A DNA stretch of 61,865 nt from Candidatus Aenigmatarchaeota archaeon (GTDB taxonomy: Archaea > Aenigmatarchaeota > Aenigmatarchaeia > GW2011-AR5 > JAHLMP01): the NCBI GenBank assembly GCA_018920315.1, contig JAHLMP010000004.1, forward strand, positions 2,753 through 64,617, read 5' to 3'. The notes under the pieces were generated by a model, which had not been told where the DNA came from, did not search any database, and worked only from the letters and a program-made list of their open reading frames with translations. A program made the translations under genes and the position numbers. Of the stretch, positions 40,345 through 48,267 are shown one piece after another; the stretch's first letter is position 1, and each line of letters starts with the position of its first letter.

Positions 40345-41061
40345 TTATCTTGCACCCATAGCTTCTTGCTCTGTTCGTTCGCGATAAGCTATTGCTAAGG
40401 ACTTGCTAGAGTTTTCTGAAGCATTTATTAGTTCCTCTGCCAGAGCGCTTGCGATATCTATTTTATTATTAAAAGAGATCTTATATACTGATTGGCAAAT
40501 TATTCTCAAAGCTTTATCAACCCTTCTTTGGGGCGATGTCACTACTGCCACTCTTGCGATTATTCCACCTAGTTGATAAGATGCAACCTCTTCGCAAACA
40601 GCAGCATTTTCTATTGCTCTTACCAAAACCTCTACAGGATTCTTGTTAGTTTTCTTTTCTATAATTTCAAATGCCTTCTCTATAACTTTAAGCGCTGTAT
40701 ATAATCCTCCGCCAAACTTTCCTGAAGTTATTTTATGCTTCTTTGCAGAGTGACCACTAACAATAAGATGTAGAGCTAATCTTTCAACGATATGCATCTT
40801 TGATTTTTGAAATCTCTCTCGATAGTCTCGAGCTCCACAAGATTTAGGAATTATCGTTGGCTTCAAGGTTATATATCTCTTTAATCCAGGATCTCTTACC
40901 TCTACATCGCTTTTCCATCTTCCAAAAAGCTTTAGGTCTTCCCAAAGATTCTCTTGAAACTCTTGTTTTTTCTCTTTATCTTCTGTCCTCTCCTTCTTCA
41001 TTTCTTTTTCTTTGTATTCCTTTTCTTTAGCCATGTTGATAGATTTCTTATCTAAAAACAT
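40345..41061 (-). CDS. rps7: ribosomal protein uS7
   Basis: NPVEVLVRAIENAAVCEEVASYQLGGIIARVAVVTSPQRRVDKALR. Confidence 0.95.
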   Translation of the reverse strand: MFLDKKSINMAKEKEYKEKEMKKERTEDKEKKQEFQENLWEDLKLFGRWKSDVEVRDPGLKRYITLKPTIIPKSCGARDYRERFQKSKMHIVERLALHLIVSGHSAKKHKITSGKFGGGLYTALKVIEKAFEIIEKKTNKNPVEVLVRAIENAAVCEEVASYQLGGIIARVAVVTSPQRRVDKALRIICQSVYKISFNNKIDIASALAEELINASENSSKSLAIAYRERTEQEAMGAR

Positions 41062-41106
41062 TTAAATTTATTTTTAGCAAGCTTTTCATCAATTGGCTTT
41101 TCTCAA

Positions 41107-41481
41107 TTACAGAGTTCTCAATCTTCCAGTTATTTTATCTATCTTTTCAGAATAATCTGGACCCAAAGCTAAGCATGTTATTGTATCTTCCTTTAGCTCT
41201 GTTTTTCCAGCATCTTTTACAAGGAATGAAGGAATTCTCAATTTTTTTGCTTCTCTCTTTATCTTAAGCAATTCTTCTAAATTCTCTACTGCTAAAATAA
41301 CCTTTTTTTCTCCTTGCTCCTTCCAAATTTTTCTTATAGTTTCGTTAGATTTTTCATAAGCATTCAAACATGCATGACAGCATTGAGAAGCTATCTTTCC
41401 TTTTGACATGTTCAGATCTTTTCTAACTATTATTACTTGCTTTATTTCCTTTTTTTCTTTTTGCAATTTGTCTTTCTCCAT
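41107..41481 (-). CDS. pth2: peptidyl-tRNA hydrolase Pth2
   Basis: KQVIIVRKDLNMSKGKIASQCCHACLNAYEK...GPDYSEKIDKITGRLRTL. Confidence 0.93.
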   Translation of the reverse strand: MEKDKLQKEKKEIKQVIIVRKDLNMSKGKIASQCCHACLNAYEKSNETIRKIWKEQGEKKVILAVENLEELLKIKREAKKLRIPSFLVKDAGKTELKEDTITCLALGPDYSEKIDKITGRLRTL

Positions 41482-41515
41482 ATTTTAGATTTTTCGTCTC
41501 GAAATTAAAAGATGT

Positions 41516-42145
41516 TTATACTCTTCCTAGCTTCTTTGCTTTTATATAAGTTAAAATTATAGTTTGCACCGTAGTTATAATACAAAGTATTGTAGTCGCT
41601 ACTAAAACCAAAAAGCTTGCTTTTTTAGAAAATCTTGCAAGCAGAAGAGTTAGTAATAGCATTGGGTAGATCTCTGTTCGATGCATAATTCTCCATATTA
41701 CCTTTTCGTTAGGATCGTCCACAGCTTTTCTATGGTTTGCATATGCAACCTCAAATGTTGGCATTAAGCAAAAATATGCAAGCATTGTAATCCAATATTC
41801 TGTTGGCATTAATAAACTTGATTCCAAATCCAAAAACAAAAAGGAAAATATCAAAAGAAAGTCAACTATTCTATCGAAGCTTCCATCTAAGAAGGCTCCA
41901 AAATTTGTTACATTTCCCTTAAATCTTGCTACGCCACCATCTATGCCATCTAGCAAGCCAGCAAAGAGAAATGAAAAAAATGCCTCTAAAATTTTTCTTT
42001 CTATTGCAAAATAAAAACCAAAAAATGCAGGAATTATAGAGATTAATGTCCATTGATTTGGAGTTAGAGGAAGCTTTGAAAATATTCTTCCAACTTTGAG
42101 AGAAATTTTATCTGTGTCAAAAAATTCCTTTAGCATAATTATCAC
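41516..42145 (-). CDS. CDP-alcohol phosphatidyltransferase, probable archaetidylinositol phosphate synthase
   Basis: DGIDGGVARFKGNVTNFGAFLDGSFDR matches DGxxAR(x8)GxxxDxxxD. Confidence 0.85.
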   Translation of the reverse strand: MIIMLKEFFDTDKISLKVGRIFSKLPLTPNQWTLISIIPAFFGFYFAIERKILEAFFSFLFAGLLDGIDGGVARFKGNVTNFGAFLDGSFDRIVDFLLIFSFLFLDLESSLLMPTEYWITMLAYFCLMPTFEVAYANHRKAVDDPNEKVIWRIMHRTEIYPMLLLTLLLARFSKKASFLVLVATTILCIITTVQTIILTYIKAKKLGRV

Positions 42146-42169
42146 TAAAATTAAATCTCAAGTAAAAAA

Positions 42170-42847
42170 TTAAATCTCAAGCGGATACGGATCTCTTAAG
42201 AATTCCTTCCAACCACCAAAAACTACTCTATCTGCTTTTGAAAAATCTTGGCCTTTCGTAAAATCATTAGGAAGAGCTATTACATATAATCCAGCGTTTT
42301 TCGCTGCTATAACACCTTTTTCTGTATCTTCAAATGCAAGACAATTCTTTGGGGATGATCCAATCAACTTTGTTGCAAGTATATACATATCAGGGTAAGG
42401 TTTTCCTCTTCCTGCTCTTTCTTCTGTAGATCTAACTTCTGGAGGAAAGTAATTTTCTAATTTTACGGATTTTAACTTCATAGCAAGCTGCTTATCGCTT
42501 TCTCCAGATGCTATAGCGATTTTATATCTTTTAGAAATTTTCTTTAGAGCTTTTAGAGCAAAAGGCATTATTCTAGCTTTCTTTTCGAAAAGAGTTTTTA
42601 AAAATTTTTGCGACTCGCTATAAAGCTCTTCTTCACTTATAGGAATTTCATATTTTTCTTTCAACAACTTAGGAATCTCATTTTTAGAAGATTTTCCAAG
42701 ATAATCTCTAATATACTCTTCTTTCGAAATTCTAACTCCAAATTTCTTAAGAACAAGATTCCACTTTTCATATTGCAATCTTTCAGTATCTGCAAGAACC
42801 CCATCAAAATCAAAAACTACGCCTCTTATCCTTTCCATTAAAAACAC
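42170..42847 (-). CDS. HAD-superfamily hydrolase (beta-phosphoglucomutase-like)
   Basis: GVVFDFDGVLADTERL, IASGESDKQ, GRGKPYPDMYILA, FEDTEKGVIAAKNAG. Confidence 0.9.
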   Translation of the reverse strand: MFLMERIRGVVFDFDGVLADTERLQYEKWNLVLKKFGVRISKEEYIRDYLGKSSKNEIPKLLKEKYEIPISEEELYSESQKFLKTLFEKKARIMPFALKALKKISKRYKIAIASGESDKQLAMKLKSVKLENYFPPEVRSTEERAGRGKPYPDMYILATKLIGSSPKNCLAFEDTEKGVIAAKNAGLYVIALPNDFTKGQDFSKADRVVFGGWKEFLRDPYPLEI

Positions 42848-42879
42848 CTTTATTCAAGCTATTTCTTTTTGCTTAACTT

Positions 42880-43980
42880 TTATCTTTCTCTTTCTCCTCT
42901 TATAAATTCTTCTAACATCTCTCTTGCTTTTTCATCTGGAATTTGAATTGGTGGGTGTTTCATCAAATAAGCTGATGCTGAAATCAATGCTCCGCCAATC
43001 TTTCTATCTAAAGCAAGCTTAGCTATTCTTATAGCATCTATAACGCAGCCAGCAGAGTTCGGAGAATCTTCTACAGAAAGCTTAACATCTATCTCAAAAG
43101 GTACATTTCCAAACTTTCTTCCTTCTATTCTTATATAAGAAATTTTATTGTCATTCAACCAAGGAACCCAATCACTAGGCCCTATGTGCAAATTATCATA
43201 GCTAAGCTTTCTAGAGAGCAAAGAGTTTACAGCTTCTGTTTTTGATATCTTCTTTGATGTTAATCTACTTCTTTCAAGCATGTTAAGAAAGTCTGTATTA
43301 CCACCAAAATTAAGTTGATAACTTCTATCTATTATACAACCTCTACTTTCGATTAACCTCATAATAGTTCTATGCAATATTGAAGCACCTATCTGAGATT
43401 TTATGTCATCACCTATAATTGGCAATCCTTTCTCTTCAAATCTTTTTGCCCATCTCTCGTTAGAAGCAATAAATACAGGAATGCAATTTATAAAAGCGCA
43501 ATTTGCATCTAATGCTGCATTTGCATAATACTCTGTTGCTTTTTCCGAGCCGACTGGAAGATAGTTAATCAAAATCTCTGCTCTTGCTTTTTTCAATTCT
43601 TCAACTACGTCTACTTCCTTTTCTTCGCTAATCAAGAATGTATTTTCTTCTGGATAATTTTTCATATGAGGAGCAAAACTATCTAAAACTGGTCCTCTTT
43701 TTACTTCAACCCCTATCTTAGGAATATCTTTACAAAATATCTTAGTGCAATTAGGCTTTGCAAATATTGCTTCAGAAACATCCTTTCCAACCTTTCTTTT
43801 ATCTATATCAAAGGCAGCAACAATTTCTATATCAGATATTTTATACCCTCCTAAAATATTATGCATCAAGCCAGGAACAAAATCTTGATCATCTTCAACA
43901 TTCTTATAATAAAATATTCCTTGAATTAAAGCAGAAGCACAATTTCCTAAGCCAGCTATCGCTACTCTTATCTTTCCCAT
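42880..43980 (-). CDS. ino1: myo-inositol-1-phosphate synthase (archaeal type); start set at MGKIRVAIAG rather than ORF-track 44082
   Basis: KIRVAIAGLGNCASALIQGI, EILINYLPVGSEKATEYYANAAL, GDDIKSQIGASILHR, NFGGNTDFLNM, IGPSDWVPWLNDNK. Confidence 0.92.
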   Translation of the reverse strand: MGKIRVAIAGLGNCASALIQGIFYYKNVEDDQDFVPGLMHNILGGYKISDIEIVAAFDIDKRKVGKDVSEAIFAKPNCTKIFCKDIPKIGVEVKRGPVLDSFAPHMKNYPEENTFLISEEKEVDVVEELKKARAEILINYLPVGSEKATEYYANAALDANCAFINCIPVFIASNERWAKRFEEKGLPIIGDDIKSQIGASILHRTIMRLIESRGCIIDRSYQLNFGGNTDFLNMLERSRLTSKKISKTEAVNSLLSRKLSYDNLHIGPSDWVPWLNDNKISYIRIEGRKFGNVPFEIDVKLSVEDSPNSAGCVIDAIRIAKLALDRKIGGALISASAYLMKHPPIQIPDEKAREMLEEFIRGERER

Positions 43981-44009
43981 ATTGATTAATAATAATAGAA
44001 AAGTATTTA

Positions 44010-44055
44010 AGTATTTTATGACGTAAAATACTACAATTTTATAATGTAAAATACT
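44010..44055. promoter_or_regulatory. two directly abutting 23-bp palindromic operator-like repeats upstream of ino1
   Basis: AGTATTTTATGACGTAAAATACT (44010..44032) immediately followed by ACAATTTTATAATGTAAAATACT (44033..44055). Confidence 0.65.
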
Positions 44056-44153
44056 GAGGATTATCGGCAAAAATCTTTGCATATCTAATAAATATTTATA
44101 ATCGCTTTCAGAAGCCCAGCAAAATTAAAAATTATGAAAACAAAGTTTATGAT

Positions 44154-44474
44154 ATGAGAAAACCTAGCGAAAGGCTTAAGGATTCGATAACAAAAGACAA
44201 TCTTTGGATATATATACTTAAGATGCTTTCAGAGAAGAATTACTATCCTTATAGATTAAGAGATGAAATTGAGAAAAGATTTGGATTTAGTCCAGGAAGT
44301 GTAACAAGCTACATAGTTCTAAAAAAATTGGAAGCTCAAGGCTTTGTTAAAAAATGGAAAGAAAAAAGCTCGCTTGGCCCGGAAAGAAATTTTTATAAGA
44401 TAACAACAAAAGGAAGGAGAGAATTAAATAATGGTATTAAGATTTTAAGAAATCTTGTTAAGAAGATAAAATGA
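44154..44474 (+). CDS. PadR-family transcriptional regulator
   Basis: YYPYRLRDEIEKRFGFSPGSVTSYIVLKKLEAQGFVKKW...ERNFYKITTKGRRELNNG. Confidence 0.85.
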   Translation: MRKPSERLKDSITKDNLWIYILKMLSEKNYYPYRLRDEIEKRFGFSPGSVTSYIVLKKLEAQGFVKKWKEKSSLGPERNFYKITTKGRRELNNGIKILRNLVKKIK

Positions 44475-44493
44475 ATATTATTTTAGAAAAATA

Positions 44494-45522
44494 TTATTTC
44501 CACATTACTTCAAAATCTTCTGTTCTCCATTTTGGTAAAATATCAATCTCTTCTAATTTTAAAGTTTTATAACCTGATTTACTCATTAAAATTCCTAACC
44601 ATGCGATCATTGCTCCATTATCACCTGCATACTCGCCTGGAACTACAGCAAAGCTTGCTCCTCTTTCTTCACACATTATTCTAAGCATTTCTTGCAATCT
44701 TTTGTTTGCAGCAACTCCTCCTGTTAATAATACCTCTTCTTTTCCGGTATGTGCTACGGCTCTTTCGGTAGCTTCTGTTAGCATTGCAAAGCAAGTTTCT
44801 TGAATTGAATAGCAAAGATCTTCTAACCTTATGCCTTCTTTTAATTTTCTTATTGCAGCTGTAAGTATTCCTGTAAAACTAAAATCCATTCCTTTAACAA
44901 CATAAGGCAATTCTATATAACTTCCTTTCTTTGCAAGCTCTTCTATTTTTGGACCACCAGGATGCTGAAGATTTGCTTCTCTTGCAAAGCTATCAAGCAT
45001 GTTGCCTATAGCTATGTCTAATGTTTCTCCAAAGCATCTATATCTTTTCTCAACAAAAGCAAGAATTTGGGTATTGCCTCCAGAAACATAGAGAGTTACA
45101 GGATCTTTTAGATCTGTTTTCAATATTCCTATTTCAACATGAGCAACACAATGATTTACTCCATAAATCTTTACATCTTTTTCTAATCTTTCCAAGATTT
45201 TATTTACAAAATCCTTTCCAACTCTTAAACAAGGTGGCAATCCTGGCCCTCTGCTAAAAGAAATAACATCTATCTCATTAATTCTTATTTTTGCTTTATC
45301 CAAAGCCTTTTCTAAAACGCTTTCAGCATTTTCTCTTAATTTATTAGCTGCATCTATTGGAATTATTCCATATCCTAATGGTGGTTGATAAACATATCTT
45401 TCATTTGCTAAAACATTTCCTTTATCATCAACAATACCTATACCAAAAGTGTGAGCAGTAGATTCTATACCAAGCGAAAGCATGATTTTATTATTAATAA
45501 AAAAATTATAAGAATATGCCAA
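44494..45522 (-). CDS. kae1: KEOPS subunit Kae1/TsaD family
   Basis: LGIESTAHTFGIGIVDDKGNVLANE, SFSRGPGLPPCLRVG, GVNHCVAHVEIG, LYVSGGNTQIL, LLTGGVAANKRLQEML. Confidence 0.95.
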   Translation of the reverse strand: MAYSYNFFINNKIMLSLGIESTAHTFGIGIVDDKGNVLANERYVYQPPLGYGIIPIDAANKLRENAESVLEKALDKAKIRINEIDVISFSRGPGLPPCLRVGKDFVNKILERLEKDVKIYGVNHCVAHVEIGILKTDLKDPVTLYVSGGNTQILAFVEKRYRCFGETLDIAIGNMLDSFAREANLQHPGGPKIEELAKKGSYIELPYVVKGMDFSFTGILTAAIRKLKEGIRLEDLCYSIQETCFAMLTEATERAVAHTGKEEVLLTGGVAANKRLQEMLRIMCEERGASFAVVPGEYAGDNGAMIAWLGILMSKSGYKTLKLEEIDILPKWRTEDFEVMWK

Positions 45523-45893
45523 TATTTGTTATTCATCATCATCTTGCAAGAAAAGAGCATTGGGATTTGAGATTAGAAGTTGATAACGTGCTAAAATCAT
45601 GGGCATTGCCAAAAGAGCCTCCTAAAGAGAAAGGAATTAAAAGACTTGCAATTCAAGTAGAGGATCATCCTTTAGATTATGCAAACTTTGAAGGAGAAAT
45701 ACCAAAAGGATTCTATGGTGCCGGAAAGGTTGAGATTTGGGACAAAGGATACTATGAGATAATAAAGTTTGGAGAAGATGAAATAATATTTAATTTAAAT
45801 GGAAAGAAAGTAAAAGGAGAGTATATCTTGCTAAAAATGAAAAGTAATAAATTTGGAAAGGAAAAGAATGCATGGCTTTTTTTCAAGAGATAA
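45516..45893 (+). CDS. stand-alone DNA ligase D-type 3'-phosphoesterase domain
   Basis: FVIHHHLARKEHWDLRLEVDNVLKSWALPKEPP...IQVEDHPLDYANFEGEIPKGFYGAGKVEIWDKG. Confidence 0.9.
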   Translation: MPIFVIHHHLARKEHWDLRLEVDNVLKSWALPKEPPKEKGIKRLAIQVEDHPLDYANFEGEIPKGFYGAGKVEIWDKGYYEIIKFGEDEIIFNLNGKKVKGEYILLKMKSNKFGKEKNAWLFFKR

Positions 45894-46305
45894 AATACCT
45901 TTTATCTATTCTTTTCATTCCATATTTTTTAAGCACTTCGTTAAATTTTTCGATATCATTTATAAAAAATAAATGAGATTTACATGAGCAATCAGAAGAG
46001 CCAAATCTATATATTGGATTTGCTATCTTAATTAAATCTCTTGCAATCTTACATTCTTCATTTTTTCCAGCATTCTTATAAAATATATCGTCTATTTTTG
46101 CAAATCTTTTAGAAAGAAGATAATCAATATGCCAAAATTTCTTTTTTCTCTTTCTCAAATGCCTTTCTATTCTTTTTTCTAAGCTATTTTGCGCAGAGCC
46201 AACGTAAGCATAATCGCCTTTGTTGAGTTTTATAGCCCCAATACTTCCAATAATTATTTTACAATCCTTTTTTAATACTATCTTCAATATATAAACTCCT
46301 TTCAT
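45883..46305 (-). CDS. DUF123/GIY-YIG-like (Uri-type) endonuclease family protein
   Basis: GVYILKIVLKKDCKIIIGSIGAIKLNKGDYAYVGSAQNSLEKRIERHLRKRKKKFWHIDYLL. Confidence 0.88.
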   Translation of the reverse strand: MKGVYILKIVLKKDCKIIIGSIGAIKLNKGDYAYVGSAQNSLEKRIERHLRKRKKKFWHIDYLLSKRFAKIDDIFYKNAGKNEECKIARDLIKIANPIYRFGSSDCSCKSHLFFINDIEKFNEVLKKYGMKRIDKRYFIS

Positions 46306-46388
46306 CTCAGTTCTTGTTCTGGTTTCCTTATAAATTCTTTCAAATAATTTTTTGCTTGAATAATTATTTGCTATCTTTCAAATGTAGC

Positions 46389-46712
46389 TCATTCTCCAAC
46401 CAATTCTTTTATTTCTTTCTTCGCGTGCTCAATCTCTTCTTTTTGCTCCTTATCTCTATTTATTAGCAATTGTTGAAACTCTCCTACATGAGTTTTTTCC
46501 TCTTTTGCTATATCCAAAAGAACTTTCTTTATTTTCTCATCTTTTGCTATAGATGCTAATTGCTCATAAAGATTTACAGCATCGAGCTCTGCTATAATGC
46601 CAACTCTCAGAATCTCTTTATCCAAATCCTTGCTATTAACCTTTTCCAAATCTATCGGGATTTTTGATAGCATTTTATCACCATTTAAAAAATAATTATA
46701 GTTTAAGACCAA
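46389..46712 (-). CDS. ferritin-like protein resembling encapsulin-associated ferritin domain
   Basis: LRVGIIAELDAVNLYEQLASIAKDEKIKKVLLDIAKEEKTHVGEFQQLLINRDKEQ. Confidence 0.8.
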   Translation of the reverse strand: MVLNYNYFLNGDKMLSKIPIDLEKVNSKDLDKEILRVGIIAELDAVNLYEQLASIAKDEKIKKVLLDIAKEEKTHVGEFQQLLINRDKEQKEEIEHAKKEIKELVGE

Positions 46713-46733
46713 ATTTATAAAAGTTTAAAATGT

Positions 46734-46967
46734 TCATTTCTGCTCTTTAGATATTTCTATCTTTCCCCAGAAACATCGACCACAAAACTTTCTATTTTTA
46801 TGAGTTGCTAAGAATGTTCCTGTACCACATCTTGGGCAGCTTTCTTTCTTCCTAATAACCTTTCCATCTTTAACCTCGTAGAACTTCCATATTTGGACTT
46901 TACGATGCTTACATTTGGATTTCGGTCTTTCTTTTTGCGACTTTTTTTCCTTTTCTTCTTTTGGCAT
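46734..46967 (-). CDS. rps27ae: ribosomal protein eS31 (S27ae)
   Basis: CKHRKVQIWKFYEVKDGKVIRKKESCPRCGTGTFLATHKNRKFCGRCFWGK (N-terminal basic run precedes). Confidence 0.9.
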   Translation of the reverse strand: MPKEEKEKKSQKERPKSKCKHRKVQIWKFYEVKDGKVIRKKESCPRCGTGTFLATHKNRKFCGRCFWGKIEISKEQK

Positions 46968-47055
46968 GTTAATTCACTAATAAATCAAATATTTAATTAT
47001 TTTAATTTTTTCATTGCTCTAGTTCTTATACGCCTTCAACCCTATCTTTTAAATT

Positions 47056-47358
47056 TTATTTTGACTCGGCTTTTTCGTTATTATTCTCGCTTCCTTCAGT
47101 TTTTTTCATCTTTTCCCATAGATTTTCTACTTTTGGCTCGTCCCATATCTTTGCGATTACTTCTGAGTTTCCTATACCTTTTTTTGAAAATATTTTACAA
47201 ATATCTACACGCTTTATTTCAACATTAAAAATATCTGCAAAGAATTTTTGTAATAATCCTTTAAGTGGCGTTGGTGCGTTTTCATGCTTTACTAAAATCT
47301 TTAGTTCTCTTCTTTTCAAAAACGGATTATATTTATCGCTGATAATCTCGTATTCCAT
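47056..47358 (-). CDS. rps24e: ribosomal protein eS24
   Basis: NPFLKRRELKILVKHENAPTPLKGLLQKFFADIFNVEIKRVDICKIFSKKGIGNSEVIAKIWD. Confidence 0.92.
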   Translation of the reverse strand: MEYEIISDKYNPFLKRRELKILVKHENAPTPLKGLLQKFFADIFNVEIKRVDICKIFSKKGIGNSEVIAKIWDEPKVENLWEKMKKTEGSENNNEKAESK

Positions 47359-47373
47359 CTCATCACCTTCTTC

Positions 47374-47544
47374 CTAAACCTTTACGGCATATTCTCCTTC
47401 TTCGCTTATGTTCATCTTCTTAGCAATCTCGCTATTTGTGTCGAAAATTATTATAATGCCCTTATAATCATTAGTACCTTTTTCCTTGCAAACAGGACAT
47501 ATCATAGTGGGTATTATTCTTTTACATATCTTGCATGCTGGCAT
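47374..47544 (-). CDS. spt4: transcription elongation factor Spt4/RpoE''
   Basis: Hand translation (missed by ORF track, 56 aa): MPACKICKRIIPTMICPVCKEKGTNDYKGIIIIFDTNSEIAKKMNISEEGEYAVKV. Confidence 0.88.
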   Translation of the reverse strand: MPACKICKRIIPTMICPVCKEKGTNDYKGIIIIFDTNSEIAKKMNISEEGEYAVKV

Positions 47545-47631
47545 ATGCTGCACCTTTTTAAACTGCTTTTTAAAATTGTATTTTTTAAGAGATAATTTTT
47601 AATTAAGGTAAAACAATAAAATAATTTAAAG

Positions 47632-47850
47632 ATGTCGAAAGATAACAAATCCCAAAAAATAATAACTAGCAAGAAAGTAATAAAAAGCATTGCATATAAA
47701 GTTCTTGAGAAAAACCCACAAGATATAATAGATTATAAAAAAGGCGTCGAGGGGGCTCTTGATAGATTGGTTGGAAAGGTCTTTAAAGAAAGTGAAGGAA
47801 AAGCTGACCCTGTGATAATAAGAATGATGCTTAAGGAGATATTAAAGTAA
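47632..47850 (+). CDS. stand-alone GatB C-terminal (YqeY-like tail) domain protein
   Basis: NPQDIIDYKKGVEGALDRLVGKVFKESEGKADPVIIRMMLKEIL resembles the GatB tail NPxxVxDYxxGKxKAxGxLVGQVMKxTxGKANPxxVNxLLxExL. Confidence 0.7.
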   Translation: MSKDNKSQKIITSKKVIKSIAYKVLEKNPQDIIDYKKGVEGALDRLVGKVFKESEGKADPVIIRMMLKEILK

Positions 47851-47900
47851 TTATTTTTAAAAGTTATAGAAAGAATATTGTTTGTTCAAATCTTAGAGAA

Positions 47901-47992
47901 GGGTCGGTGGTCTAGTGGCTATGACGCCAAAGCAATAAAGCTGCGGAACGCTTACAACGTGGAGATCGGCGGTTCGAATCCGCCCCGGCCCA
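47901..47992 (+). tRNA. tRNA-Val(TAC) with 19-nt intron within the anticodon stem, about 29/30 (47930..47948)
   Basis: GGGTCGG-TG-GTCTAGTGGCTATGAC-G-CCA[AAGCAATAAAGCTGCGGAA]CG-CTTACAA-CGTGG-AGATC-GGCGG-TTCGAAT-CCGCC-CCGGCCC-A. Confidence 0.88.
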
Positions 47993-48062
47993 TTCTTTAT
48001 TTCATTCTCCAAAAAGATTAAAAATACAGCAACAAATAAAATTAAAAGTTAAAAACGAAAAT

Positions 48063-48204
48063 GCTCCGTTAGTCTAGTCCGGTCAAAATTTGCCGAAAGG
48101 ATGCGGCCCTTTCGCTCTGAAGCGAAAGATTTGAGCTTTGCTATGAGAAGAAAGGCCGAGACCCGGGTTCAAAATCTTTAAAAATGAAAATCCCGGACGG
48201 AGCA
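48063..48204 (+). tRNA. tRNA-Glu(TTC) with three introns: D arm (about 13 nt, near 48086..48098), anticodon loop 37/38 (38 nt, 48115..48152), T loop 59/60 (17 nt, 48174..48190)
   Basis: GCTCCGT-TA-GTCTAGTCCGGTCAA[..]GAT-G-CGGCC-CTTTCG[38 nt]A-GGCCG-AGA-CCCGGG-TTCAAA[ATCTTTAAAAATGAAAA]T-CCCGG-ACGGAGC-A. Confidence 0.85.
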
Positions 48205-48267
48205 TTTTTATTATAGCGCTATAGTTAAGATAGAAAAGTTTTCGAGATTTTAGAAATTTCAAAATTT

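Noticed and set aside
42880-44082. Ino1 start at 44082 as given in the ORF track
   Set aside because: The extra N-terminus MQRFLPIILSILHYKIVVFYVIKYLNTFLLLLIN runs through the tandem palindromes; MGKIRVAIAGLGNC is the natural Rossmann start
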